From contig NZ_JABXKK010000039.1 in the NCBI RefSeq assembly GCF_017115045.1, positions 12,940 to 67,305 on the forward strand: a stretch of DNA of 54,366 nucleotides. Reading direction: 5' to 3'. The translations under genes were made by a program, and so were the position numbers. Position 1 is the stretch's first letter, and each line of letters begins with the position of its first letter. Below the pieces are notes generated by a model, which saw only the letters and a program-made list of their open reading frames with translations, ran no database searches and had not been told where the DNA came from. Shown here one piece after another: positions 45,645 through 54,246 of this stretch. This DNA comes from Nostoc sp. NMS8 (GTDB lineage: Bacteria > Cyanobacteriota > Cyanobacteriia > Cyanobacteriales > Nostocaceae).

Positions 45645-48600
45645 CTATTTAACAGGGGGAAGCTTTAGTTCTATGCCTACTTTCTGACCTATTTCCAGAA
45701 CATTGTTTGTAAAGTCTGTCATAGCTGCGATCGGGGCAGCGACTACAGTAGCAGCAGTTAGTAAAGCTACTAGACGCTTTTTGAGTTTGGGTAAATTGCG
45801 TTCTTTTTCTGGCTTTTGAATTTCTACTTGTACATTATCAATATCGATGATAATGTCGTCGTGGGTTTCTGGTGGAAATTGGGCAGCAGTTTGGCGTAAA
45901 TTGCCGATCAGTTGCATTAGTTCTGCTACGCTTGCGCCGCTTGTTTGGTTGAAGTTAGAGGCTTGCTGACTGGCGTTGTCTTTGACTTGGTTGGCAAGGT
46001 TGGCGATGTTTGCGCCTTGATTATTGTTTGTGAATTGAGAATTTTCTGACATAGTATTTGCCTCGGCTTTATTATTAATTTTAATTTTTCTGCTCACAGC
46101 TAGTTTAGCAATATCTCGCATATCTTCGTATGCAGTCCTATCATCTAAATCATTATCTCCTTTTTGTGATTTTCGACGCGATTCTAGTGATTCATACCCA
46201 TCAAGTAGTTGACGTAAATCGAGTTTTAATTTTAGTTTGCCGATGGTGATTGTGCTTTCACCCATTGATTCAAGTCCCAGAAGTTCTTGGTAGTCGAGGG
46301 GTGGATGGTTGGGATGGCCGGGAACGGGAACCCATTCGGTGATTTCGAGATTGGGGAGACTTTTGTGGATTTTTTGGAAGACATCGCGGAGAATGCCGAG
46401 AAATAAGCGGCGGGTTTCTTTGCGTCCGCTAATGGTGATGAAGATTGTTTTGTCTTCGGGATCGGCTTTAATCCGAGCAATGTTGTAGGTTTCGTTGTTT
46501 TCTTGATATTGCAGCATTACGCCACTGCGCCAATAGATTTGGTTATGGATTTTTTCGTGGGTATTGACGATGAACCGGGAGATGATGCTTTCGGAGAGAA
46601 CTTTGTAATGGTATTGAAATTCCAGGGTTTCGCCTTGGAGTTCTGTTTTGTCTGGTTGGTCTTTAGGCAGAAGTCCCGCAATCAGAAATTGTGGTGGATA
46701 ACATTCTAGTGCAAAGCCAAGCTCGAATTCCTTCATTAGTTCGATCAGATAACCATGACACTCGGTCGGGTAGCGCTCTGGATTGAGGATGCGGGTGAGA
46801 TCGGCAGGGGTGAAAATGCCTTTGGTTTTAGTTTTGAGGGTTTCATCGCTCAGGAGCGCGTAAATGCCTTCTGTCACCCAGTTGGGTTTGAGGACGTTGG
46901 TATTTTTGAGGATGGGGTGATCGCGGAAGTTGAGAACTAAGCCGAGTCGATGGAGGAGATCGATCAGTTGCTCTTGGTTTTGTTCTTCAGGAATTTTGTT
47001 TTCGTGGCAGATGCCGATGTAGCGGTTGTAGCTGATGAAATCTTGGGGCATGGATTCGAGTTGTTGTTTAACCTCAAACCATGTCAGGGGTAGAAGGTCG
47101 TAGACTTCTTTGAGGTTGCCGACTTGCTGGAAAATGGCGGTGCGAAGTTCATCAATGCCGATATTGTCTTGGCAGGAGGTTTCGATAATGGCTTGGATGT
47201 TAGGATATTTTTCGCGTAACGCCTTGCGGTTGATGTCGAGGGGTTGTTCGTCTTTTTTGTTGCCAACAATAATTACGGGGGACTGTCCGCCGAAGCTTTC
47301 GATTAGTTTAAGCCAATATTCGATGCGGTTTTCTTCTTCGCTGGTACGACAATTACAAACGAGGAGATAGAGGCTGCGCTTAGTCAGAAAAAACTGATGG
47401 GTGGCATGATAAATTTCCTGTCCGCCAAAGTCCCAAACATTGAGGCGGATGTCTTTGCTATTGACCGGCACGTTCCAAGTTTCTACATTGAGTCCGTCCG
47501 TTTGAGGTTGATTTTTATCATATTTATTGCGGATTAGTCGCTCAATGAGGGATGTTTTGCCGACGCTGCCTTGTCCGATGAGCAAGAGTTTGGCTTCGTG
47601 TAATGGTCGAGTTTCACTTGTGTGAATTTGCCTCAAGTAATTAGAAATCTCTTTTGCATCTTTTGAATTCAGAATTTCTAATGGAATATTGGTAATTGAA
47701 TTGCCACTGAGGTTAAGATGTCTCAGATTGGTTAATTTAGCTAGTGCCTCTGGTATCTCAGTTATTTGGTTGTTATGGAGGGCAAGCAGGCTCAGATTGG
47801 TTAATTTAGCTAGTGCCTCTGGTATCTCGGTTATTTGGTTGCTACTGAGGCCAAGCTGCATCAGATTGGTTAATTTAGCTAGTGCCTCTGGTATCTCGGT
47901 TATTTGGTTGATACCGAGGTAAAGCAGCCTCAGATTGGTTAATTGCGCCAGCGCCTCTGGTATCTCGGTTATTTGGTTGTTACTGAGGTCAAGCAGCCTC
48001 AGATTGGTTAATTGCGCCAGCGCCTCTGGTATCTCGGTTATTTGGTTGTTACTGAGGTCAAGCAGCCTCAGATTGGTTAATTGCGCCAGCGCCTCTGGTA
48101 TCTCGGTTATTTGGTTGTTACTGAGGTGAAGATGTGCCAGATTGGTTAATTTAGCTAGTGCCTCTGATATCTCAGTTATTTGGTTGATACTGAGGTAAAG
48201 CTGTGTCAGATTGGTTAATTTAGCTAGTGCCTCTGGTATCTCGGTTATTTGGTTGTTACCGAGGTAAAGCTGTGTCAGATTGGTTAATTTAGCTAGTGCC
48301 TCTGGTATCTCGGTTATTTGGTTGTTACCGAGGTAAAGCTGTGTCAGATTGGTTAATTTAGCTAGTGCCTCTGGTATCTCGGTTATTTGGTTGGAATTGA
48401 GGTCAAGCAGTTTCAGATTGGTTAATTTAGCGATCGCCTCTGGAATCTGGGTTATTTGGTTGCAACGGAGGTAAAGCAGCGTCAGATTGGTTAAATTAGT
48501 GATCACCTCTGGAATCTGGGTTATTTGGTTGTCACTGAGGTGAAGCAGCGTCAGATTGGTTAATTTCGCGATCGCCTCTGGAATCTGGGTTATTTGGTTG

Positions 48601-49004
48601 TCACTGAGGTGAAGCTGGGTCAGATTAGTTAATTTGGCAATCGCCTCTGGTATCTGGGTTAGCTCTACTCGAATTAAGATAAGTTCCTCTAAATGTAGTA
48701 TTTGCGTTACCACATCGGGAATGCTCTCTAAAGGATTGCCACTGATATCCAACTTACGCAAATTAGGCAAACCCAATAGTTCGAGTGGAAGCGTTTTTAA
48801 ATTGTTACCTGAAACCTTGTTGAGATAGCGGTCTCCTACTTTTTCATAACCTTCAACCTTCTTTCCCAAAATCAAAGACTCAAGCTGCTGCAACTTACCA
48901 ATTTCCACAGGTAACTCAGTCAACTCTTGCCCCGACAAGTCTAACTCTCGCCAACCCTCAGCCACGGCGCGATCTATCAGTACCAATAACTCATCCTGCG
49001 TCAT
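45645..49004 (-). CDS. Roco protein: LRR - Roc GTPase - COR - C-terminal effector-like module
   Basis: 1119 residues, ATG 49004. The N-terminus (~1-120) holds irregular leucine-rich repeats. Then come 14 very regular 23-residue repeats (LTNLTQLYLGNNQITEIPEA, ~121-443). The Roc GTPase has GQGSVGKTSL (P-loop, ~472), DFGGQEIYHATHQFF (switch II, ~523) and NKKD (~583). The COR region follows (LPLTWFEVKQQLESMP ... LGLVLNF). From ~985 there is an Asn/Gln-rich linker, helices (ELMQLIGNLRQ) and a hydrophobic segment (LVALLTAATVVAAPIAAM) near the end. Bacterial Roco GTPases cycle between monomer and dimer with nucleotide state; natural roles are poorly known. Predicted repeat-containing NTPases with C-terminal effector modules are seen in cyanobacterial conflict systems. 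An internal start precedes the last 135 residues. Confidence 0.93.
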   Translation of the reverse strand: MTQDELLVLIDRAVAEGWRELDLSGQELTELPVEIGKLQQLESLILGKKVEGYEKVGDRYLNKVSGNNLKTLPLELLGLPNLRKLDISGNPLESIPDVVTQILHLEELILIRVELTQIPEAIAKLTNLTQLHLSDNQITQIPEAIAKLTNLTLLHLSDNQITQIPEVITNLTNLTLLYLRCNQITQIPEAIAKLTNLKLLDLNSNQITEIPEALAKLTNLTQLYLGNNQITEIPEALAKLTNLTQLYLGNNQITEIPEALAKLTNLTQLYLSINQITEISEALAKLTNLAHLHLSNNQITEIPEALAQLTNLRLLDLSNNQITEIPEALAQLTNLRLLDLSNNQITEIPEALAQLTNLRLLYLGINQITEIPEALAKLTNLMQLGLSSNQITEIPEALAKLTNLSLLALHNNQITEIPEALAKLTNLRHLNLSGNSITNIPLEILNSKDAKEISNYLRQIHTSETRPLHEAKLLLIGQGSVGKTSLIERLIRNKYDKNQPQTDGLNVETWNVPVNSKDIRLNVWDFGGQEIYHATHQFFLTKRSLYLLVCNCRTSEEENRIEYWLKLIESFGGQSPVIIVGNKKDEQPLDINRKALREKYPNIQAIIETSCQDNIGIDELRTAIFQQVGNLKEVYDLLPLTWFEVKQQLESMPQDFISYNRYIGICHENKIPEEQNQEQLIDLLHRLGLVLNFRDHPILKNTNVLKPNWVTEGIYALLSDETLKTKTKGIFTPADLTRILNPERYPTECHGYLIELMKEFELGFALECYPPQFLIAGLLPKDQPDKTELQGETLEFQYHYKVLSESIISRFIVNTHEKIHNQIYWRSGVMLQYQENNETYNIARIKADPEDKTIFITISGRKETRRLFLGILRDVFQKIHKSLPNLEITEWVPVPGHPNHPPLDYQELLGLESMGESTITIGKLKLKLDLRQLLDGYESLESRRKSQKGDNDLDDRTAYEDMRDIAKLAVSRKIKINNKAEANTMSENSQFTNNNQGANIANLANQVKDNASQQASNFNQTSGASVAELMQLIGNLRQTAAQFPPETHDDIIIDIDNVQVEIQKPEKERNLPKLKKRLVALLTAATVVAAPIAAMTDFTNNVLEIGQKVGIELKLPPVK
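46050..46064 (-). promoter_or_regulatory. Internal ribosome site and start for the C-terminal 135 residues
   Basis: On the coding strand GAGG (complement of 46061-46064) lies exactly 8 nt before in-frame ATG 46052-46050, which begins MSENSQFTNNNQG. Product: 135 residues carrying the Asn/Gln linker, helices and the hydrophobic segment. It is weaker than the equivalent site at 25635-25651 but has the same spacing and the same position relative to the module. Confidence 0.4.
47677..48645 (-). repeat. 69-bp tandem repeats coding the LRRs
   Basis: Fourteen in-frame units of 69 bp. Neighbouring units are in places nearly identical at DNA level (for example the two RLLDLSNNQ units around 47960-48095 and the two TQLYLGNNQ units around 48200-48340). 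This points to recent unit duplication or gene conversion. Confidence 0.85.
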
Positions 49005-49129
49005 AATTCCAAGGAGAAGGGTAAAAGGAAAGAAGATTGATGAAGATTATCTTAACTGATTAGAGAAAATGCTAAACCATCACTTTTTGGTGATCTGTCA
49101 GTTTGCTGTTTGGGATATTGCAGATTTAG

Positions 49130-49158
49130 GCGATGCCTGCGGCAGGCTACGCCTACGC
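49130..49158 (-). repeat. GCGTAGGCG..GCATCGC dispersed repeat, inverted copy
   Basis: On the - strand it reads GCGTAGGCGTAGCCTGCCGC plus AGGCATCGC, a diverged copy of the repeat at 43620-43648. Confidence 0.65.
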
Positions 49159-49207
49159 GCCTTGAGATGATGGGAAAAGGCGAGATCGCAAAACATAATA
49201 GCCATCA

Positions 49208-49597
49208 TTACCAATGCTCTATAACCAATCCATCCACATAATCAAAATCTGAATCATCGGTCACAAGCACCCAACCATTTTCCAGACAATGCGCTGCAAT
49301 CCAAACATCATTCATAGGAATTGGTCGTCCTTTGCGCTTCAAAGCCGAACGAGTCTGAGCATAGATAACTGCCGTTCTCTTTTCCACAGGCACAACCGTA
49401 CAAACTTCCATAAACTCGAAATATCGAGGAAGATTTTTCAACGGTCGAGTTGAGTTCTCAGCCCCAAACAGTAACTCTCCCGCTACTACCACCGACAAAA
49501 ATATTTCTGGTAACGCCAACACCCTTGAAACAACATCAGGATCACCATTCAAAAAACGTATTGCAACAGAAGTATCTAATGCAATCTCACCACTCAT
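49208..49597 (-). CDS. vapC: PIN-domain toxin (VapC family), second pair
   Basis: 129 residues, ATG 49597, overlapping the antitoxin stop by 11 bp. The PIN acidic residues are present: Asp in LDTSVAIRF (~8), Glu in AGELLFGA (~41), Asp in MNDVWIAAH (~99) and the TDDSDFD end (~115). It has the usual VapC length and closely resembles tRNA-fMet-type VapC proteins in its ALDTSVAIRFLNGD start. It should act as an RNase held in check by the upstream gene product. It does not share the U/D flanks of the first pair. Confidence 0.93.
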   Translation of the reverse strand: MSGEIALDTSVAIRFLNGDPDVVSRVLALPEIFLSVVVAGELLFGAENSTRPLKNLPRYFEFMEVCTVVPVEKRTAVIYAQTRSALKRKGRPIPMNDVWIAAHCLENGWVLVTDDSDFDYVDGLVIEHW

Positions 49598-49796
49598 TTA
49601 AATCAACCTGACGACAATCAGCTTGAATTGCTTCTTGTAAATTAGCCGCCTCATCATCACTCAAAATACCAGCAAATTTCGCTAGAGGATGATGACTACG
49701 CGTTGTCTGAACGCGATGCAAAAAATCTAACATTACTTTGACTAACTCATCTGGAAGCTCTGCAATTTCTTGGATAAGCTGCTCGCGGCTAGTCAT
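49587..49796 (-). CDS. Antitoxin of the second VapBC-type pair
   Basis: 69 residues from ATG 49796, with AAGGG 7 nt upstream; a TTG at 49829 is less likely. The sequence MTSREQLIQEIAELPDELVK, then VMLDFLHRVQ, looks like DUF2281-type antitoxins: an N-terminal helix pair and a C-terminal part that wraps the toxin (FAGILSDDEAANLQEAIQAD). Coupling with the PIN gene through an 11-bp overlap supports the role. Confidence 0.82.
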   Translation of the reverse strand: MTSREQLIQEIAELPDELVKVMLDFLHRVQTTRSHHPLAKFAGILSDDEAANLQEAIQADCRQVDLNEW

Positions 49797-49878
49797 ACAT
49801 TTGCCCTTTTTAGCAAAGTTTACCGTCAATATTATAACGAATCAGTGAATCAGTCTCAAAATCAATTACACAGGTTTA

Positions 49879-49907
49879 GCGTAGGCGTAGCCCGTCGCAG
49901 ACATCGC
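49879..49907 (+). repeat. GCGTAGGCG..CCCGTCG dispersed repeat, copy 3
   Basis: GCGTAGGCGTAGCCCGTCGC plus AGACATCGC, one base different from the copy at 43620-43648. Confidence 0.75.
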
Positions 49908-50036
49908 AAAAATTTGACTAGCCAAATACTCATGGCGGAGTTCGCTTTTACTTTCTGCTTCTAAACATTCGGCAATCGAGAAAACGGGAATCGGCGATCG
50001 CATAACTTTAAATCGGGTTTCTGGCTATCTCTGTTA

Positions 50037-50204
50037 TTAGAGGATGTTTGAAAAGTTCTCTTATCGGTATCAAAAGTTTTAGATCCCCCTAAATCCCCCT
50101 TAAAAAGGGGGACTTTGATTCCGGTTCCCCCCTTTTTAAGGGGGGTTAGGGGGGATCAACAAGTGCCTAAAATCACAGCCAAAGACTTTTAAAACATCCT
50201 CTTA
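50037..50204. mobile_element. MITE with AGAGGATGTTT ends
   Basis: The left end TTAGAGGATGTTTGAAAAGT and inverted right end ACTTTTAAAACATCCTCTTA match over about 20 bp. The middle is a G/C-tract palindrome (GATCCCCCTAAATCCCCCTT.. / ..AGGGGGGATC), also present inverted at 25066-25155. A 25-bp segment at 50158-50182 recurs at 17869-17893. There is no coding capacity. Confidence 0.8.
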
Positions 50205-50311
50205 GACGCGCATCAGCTTATCACTTTTTCAATGCTTAATTACCGCAGATAAAGGCTAAAATGATGCGTAAATTTAACCAGAGTATTCTGGCCATGAAAA
50301 AATGAATTTAT

Positions 50312-51883
50312 ATGCATAGACGAGCGCCCTTATCTTTGTTTTTAGGAGTATTAACGAGTTCTAGCTGTTTTATCTTCAGCGTAGTAGCCCAAGTCCCATC
50401 TAATTCGCAGCAGTCCTCAACTCGGAATGAAACTGAAACTGCTAGTTGGTTTGAAGCCCATCGCGCCCAACCAGCTGCTTTACGAGCATTTGTACAGCGA
50501 ATGCCGAAGGGAGGAGATATTCACAGTCATCTAAGCGGGGCTGTGTACGCAGAACACTATCTAGAGTGGGCTGCCAGCGATGGGTATTGTGTGAATCCAA
50601 AGGCGGAGGTTTTAGTTGAACCTAAAGCTTGCGGGCAGGACAGTAGCTATTTTCCTGCCTCAGAATTGTTCAACCGAACATCTGTTTATGATTCCCTAAT
50701 AAATCGTTGGTCTACTCGTAACCTCCGATTTGCGGGAAAATCTGGACATGACCAATTTTTTGAGGCTTTTAGTGGTTTTGGGACAATATCAGACTCTATG
50801 ACCCGTCGGGATGATATGGTTGCAGAAGTAGCAAATCGGGCAGCTTCGCAACATATTACCTATCTAGAGTTAATGCTTACCGTTCAGGGCAGCGAGGTTC
50901 GACAGCTAGGGCGTGAAGTTGGTTGGAATAAAGATTTCCAAGAAATGCACCGTCAATTGCTCAAACGAGGATTAACCAAGCTAGTGACACTCGGCAGCCA
51001 GCAACTTGCACAGTTAGAGGGCGAAGTCTCGAAAACACTCGGTTGCGGCACTCCATCAGCACAGCCTGGATGTGCAGTGAAAGTGAGCTATTTGCAGCAA
51101 ACGACAAGAACAAAGTCGCCCGTTGAAGTGTTTGCTCAGTTAGCTTATGCCTTTGCACTAGATTCATCAGATTCGCGGGTAGTTGGCATCAATCTCGTCG
51201 CCCCAGAAGACAACCCGATTGCACTGCGCGACTACACCCTGCAAATGCAAATGCTGCAATTTCTCAAACGCCAATATCCCAATGTCAAGGTCGCACTCCA
51301 TGCCGGAGAGTTAACCCTGGGTTTGGTGACTACCGAGAATTTACGTTTTCATATTCGGCAAGCTGTAGAAGTGGCACAGGCATCTCGCATTGGACATGGT
51401 GTGGATATTCTTTTTGAGGAGCGTCCCTTCGAGTTAATGGAGGAAATGCGGCGACTCGGCGTGTTGGTCGAAATCTGCCTGACCAGTAATGAGGTTATTT
51501 TAAATGTCCAGGGAGATCAGCATCCTTTTATGGAGTATTGGAAGGCTGGAGTACCAATGACTCTTGCTTCCGATGATGAAGGCATTTCCCGCATCGATTT
51601 AAGTCATGAGTATCTGTTAGCGGCAACAAGATATAAGCTGGGATATAAAGACCTCAAGCGACTGGCTCGCAATAGCTTAGAATATAGTTTCGCTCCGGGA
51701 AATAGTCTCTGGGAGTCGCCTGAGTTTAAGGCAATGGTTTCAGCTTGTGCAAGCGATACCCCTGGTAAAACCTCTGTTTCTCAAGGGTGCAGTGCTTTTT
51801 TGCAAAAGAGCGATCGCGCCCGGATTCAATGGCAGCTAGAGTCGGAATTTGCTCGGTTTGAGTCATTACAGAACTGGCTTTGA
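50312..51883 (+). CDS. Secreted adenosine-deaminase-family enzyme
   Basis: 523 residues, ATG 50312. A signal peptide (MHRRAPLSLFLGVLTSSSCF, core to ~26) suggests export. The metal-dependent deaminase motifs are in order: GGDIHSHLSGA (~67, zinc His pair), HAGE (~329, catalytic Glu), RIGHGVDI (~356) and ASDDEGISR (~413, zinc Asp). Length and the N-terminal ~60-residue extension resemble secreted ADGF/CECR1-type adenosine deaminases more than the ~340-residue cytoplasmic enzyme. Likely reaction: adenosine to inosine outside the cytoplasm, perhaps for nucleoside scavenging. It is a single-gene unit. Confidence 0.88.
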   Translation: MHRRAPLSLFLGVLTSSSCFIFSVVAQVPSNSQQSSTRNETETASWFEAHRAQPAALRAFVQRMPKGGDIHSHLSGAVYAEHYLEWAASDGYCVNPKAEVLVEPKACGQDSSYFPASELFNRTSVYDSLINRWSTRNLRFAGKSGHDQFFEAFSGFGTISDSMTRRDDMVAEVANRAASQHITYLELMLTVQGSEVRQLGREVGWNKDFQEMHRQLLKRGLTKLVTLGSQQLAQLEGEVSKTLGCGTPSAQPGCAVKVSYLQQTTRTKSPVEVFAQLAYAFALDSSDSRVVGINLVAPEDNPIALRDYTLQMQMLQFLKRQYPNVKVALHAGELTLGLVTTENLRFHIRQAVEVAQASRIGHGVDILFEERPFELMEEMRRLGVLVEICLTSNEVILNVQGDQHPFMEYWKAGVPMTLASDDEGISRIDLSHEYLLAATRYKLGYKDLKRLARNSLEYSFAPGNSLWESPEFKAMVSACASDTPGKTSVSQGCSAFLQKSDRARIQWQLESEFARFESLQNWL

Positions 51884-52165
51884 TTGACTGTCATAAAAAT
51901 GTAGAGCAACAAATTATCTGACCGCAGGGACAAATTAGAAATCAAGTTTTTCATACTTGCAAGCTTTACTTAGGGACTTCCAACAAATAACTTATTCAAT
52001 CTTGTGGGGCGGGCATCTAGCCATTGGATACAATGCAGCGTGTGACACAAAAAAATGAGAGGATAATTGTGGTTGTTAGACCATATATCCACTCAAAATT
52101 CACTGTATTAGGGTTACAACAAAAGACCCCACGAGATGATTAAAACTTAGGAGAATTCAAATCAA

Positions 52166-52363
52166 TTAACGTGACTCAGTTCCTTGATTGGGACTACCTG
52201 CTACAGAATCTTCTCCTGGTGCTTCTGGAGTAGCAGTAGGTTTAGCATCACTCTTTTCAGCATCGCCAGTTTTGCGAATACTTTCGTCGATAGGGGTTTG
52301 GTAGCCACCAGAAGCGGTAGGCGTACTTTCTTGATTGTTAGATTTTTCTTGTTGTTCAGCCAT
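52166..52363 (-). CDS. Small hydrophilic protein, probably disordered
   Basis: 65 residues, ATG 52363 with AGGA 8-9 nt upstream. It is made almost entirely of Ser, Thr, Pro, Glu, Gln, Asp and Lys (MAEQQEKSNNQESTPTASGG) with no hydrophobic core. Similar short acidic proteins are common in cyanobacteria. No function is assigned. The intergenic stretches on both sides (about 280 and 270 bp) show nothing I can name. Confidence 0.65.
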   Translation of the reverse strand: MAEQQEKSNNQESTPTASGGYQTPIDESIRKTGDAEKSDAKPTATPEAPGEDSVAGSPNQGTESR

Positions 52364-52635
52364 GATTACATTCCTGATTATTTATCGTTTGGACTATCTT
52401 AAAAAATTAGGCGTGTGAGTGCATCTATCCAAAATCTAGTTATGGCTGATTCTTTCCTCTATCGTAAGTATTGTTTTTTTTAATTTGGTGGTGGGTAAGA
52501 GCAAGCACCATAATTTTTCGATTTTACACCTAGTCCCCAATTCCTAATCCCCAGTCTCCTTTACAACATTCTCTAAGTAAATAAAGTTAATAATATGATG
52601 TGATGATTGCGATCCCAACTATCAAAGTATAATTA

Positions 52636-53121
52636 ATGAACCAGAGCAATCTATCGTTACCATCTGGATGTGTCCTTCGTAAGGCAACCTCTGCCGATCG
52701 GTGGTCAATTCGATTGCTGGTATTCTCAGCAAGACTCGATCCAACTCAATTAAATTGGCAACAATTTTGGATAATTGAATGCAATGAGAATCTTATAGCT
52801 TGTGGACAGCTACGTAACTTTTCAGGGGCGCAAGAACTTGGTAGTTTAATTGTTGCATCAGCTTGGAGAGGTCGCGGTTTAGGTACTTTCTTAACGCAGC
52901 ATTTGATTAATACAGCAACGCAACCACTTTATCTGGAATGTTTAGGTCAACGACTAGCGCAGTTTTACAGTCGCTTTGACTTTGTGCCAATATCTTTTGA
53001 AGACTTGTCACAATTTCCCAAAACAAGGGGATTATCTACGCTCAAGGGAAAATTTAGATTCTCGCAACTAGCTAAAAGATTACTCAGAGTTCCTGTGGTG
53101 TTTATGGAGTATCAAGGTTAA
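52636..53121 (+). CDS. GNAT-family acetyltransferase
   Basis: 161 residues, ATG 52636. The GNAT fold is shown by the N-terminal LRKATSADRWSIRLLV, the acetyl-CoA loop ARGRGLGTFL-like (AWRGRGLGTFLTQHLI, ~77-92) and the C-terminal FYSRFDFVPISFEDL. The substrate cannot be predicted. The gene stands alone, with short ATTCGTA-type tandem repeats downstream. Confidence 0.88.
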   Translation: MNQSNLSLPSGCVLRKATSADRWSIRLLVFSARLDPTQLNWQQFWIIECNENLIACGQLRNFSGAQELGSLIVASAWRGRGLGTFLTQHLINTATQPLYLECLGQRLAQFYSRFDFVPISFEDLSQFPKTRGLSTLKGKFRFSQLAKRLLRVPVVFMEYQG

Positions 53122-53276
53122 GCTAATTCGTAATTCGTAATGACGCTCTCTACGAGACGCTAAAAGCGTATCTTACTTCCCTGTAAGGGTACGAATACTC
53201 GCTACCGCTACGTAATTCGTAATTCGTAATTTTAAGGTATGCAGAATAAAGATTGATACAAGATGTTTCCAACCCT
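53122..53276. repeat. ATTCGTA short tandem repeats
   Basis: AATTCGTAATTCGTAATGAC and again GTAATTCGTAATTCGTAATT (53212-53232), with a GACGCTCTCTACGAGACGC palindrome between. STRR-type intergenic repeats. Confidence 0.7.
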
Positions 53277-53627
53277 TTACTCTCCCTTATTTCCCATTAG
53301 ACATTTTCCAATCGGAGGTTTCGCAAAAATTGTTAGCAAGACAGACCCTAGTAAATAATGGTGATTCAAACACAATAACCCAGCAGAGGAGCCAAGAAGT
53401 TGACGTTGATTAGGGCTGTAGAGTCTAATTCCACGGGGAGAAACTGGCAATAATTGAGGTTCTATCTCTTTTTTAGAAGTAATGTCAACTAAATAAAAGC
53501 GTCCACCAGGAGAAAGTACCCGTGCTATCTCACTAAGCACCTGTTTTGGTTCCAAATAGTGCAAGAAGCTGATAGTGCTAAAAACAGCATCAAATTGACT
53601 ATCGGCAAAGGGAAGAGACTCAGCTAT
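53277..53627 (-). pseudogene. Class I methyltransferase, C-terminal remnant
   Basis: The frame reads AESLPFADSQFDAVFSTISF, then LHYLEPKQVLSEIARVLSPG and GRFYLVDIT, the motif II-III half of a SAM-dependent methyltransferase (type 11). Motif I (the SAM-binding Gly loop) is absent. The first ~11 residues of the apparent ORF (MFLNNKNWDAP) come from the terminal repeat of the adjacent insertion element. The gene is therefore cut off by that insertion. Confidence 0.8.
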
Positions 53628-54241
53628 GGGTGCATCCCAGTTTTTATTATTCAAAAACAAATAAATAACAGGGAAGGATTGTTACAGAAAACGGAAGTCA
53701 GGAAGTAAGGGGACATCAGGAAGGGATAATAAAGTCATCAAGACTAGGTGTATCAATGACTCCTGAAGAAGAGCAACAGATAAAAGAATATTCTCGTGCA
53801 ATAGCAAAGATACTGTACAAAAGTACTACGGGTGAACAACTCACAAGTTTGGCAAAAATAGAAGAAATAGTACGCTCTCAAATGCAGGAATATGTCATGC
53901 CAGAAGTAGGGGTTTTTTTATCGAAAATGCCACAGGAGAAAGCAGCGGATACAAACGAAAAATAAAAAGTATTATTGGAGAACTGCCAATTACAAACTCT
54001 CAAGCACAAAAGCTAGAAATTAAATCCCATAATCAATTGAGTCCATATCTAGAAGCTTGTTGTTTACGAATCAGCGCGTCGGATCGTATCATTGAGTCTA
54101 CTGTCAAACAGATTGACCGTCGAACCAAAATTTCTGGCGCACAATGGAAATCTGATAACGTTCCTCAAGTCTTAGCTCAACGCCAGAGCTTATCTCAATG
54201 GATTAATCTTTGCTCGCTAAATAAAAACTGGGATGCTCCCC
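53628..54241 (+). mobile_element. Degenerate ISKra4-like element
   Basis: Inverted ends GGGTGCATCCCAGTTTTTAT (left, 53628) and GGGGAGCATCCCAGTTTTTA (right, read inward on the - strand from 54241) enclose 614 bp. Inside is only the N-terminal part of a transposase, broken by a frameshift. It is a deletion derivative that would need a transposase in trans. Confidence 0.7.
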
Positions 54242-54246
54242 AGTAG
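53756..54246 (+). pseudogene. ISKra4-type transposase, N-terminal part, frameshifted
   Basis: The first frame (ATG 53756) reads MTPEEEQQIKEYSRAIAKIL and VRSQMQEYVMPEVGVFLSKM, then stops at 53965. Another frame continues IKSIIGELPITNSQAQKLEI, then LSPYLEACCLRISASDRIIE and ends at 54246 within the terminal repeat. The order and wording match the start of cyanobacterial ISKra4 transposases. The catalytic region is missing. Confidence 0.7.

Larger units (their letters stand above)
49830..50311. other. Intergenic with dispersed repeat and MITE
   Basis: About 480 bp with a GCGTAGGCG-family repeat (49879-49907) and a 168-bp MITE (50037-50204). The leader of the deaminase gene follows. A short AT-rich stretch ending in ATGAAAAAATGAATTTATATG has no good ribosome site. 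Confidence 0.6.

Noticed and set aside
47689..48129. Repetitive + strand ORFs opposite the LRR region
   Set aside because: They are antisense shadows of the 69-bp LRR units.
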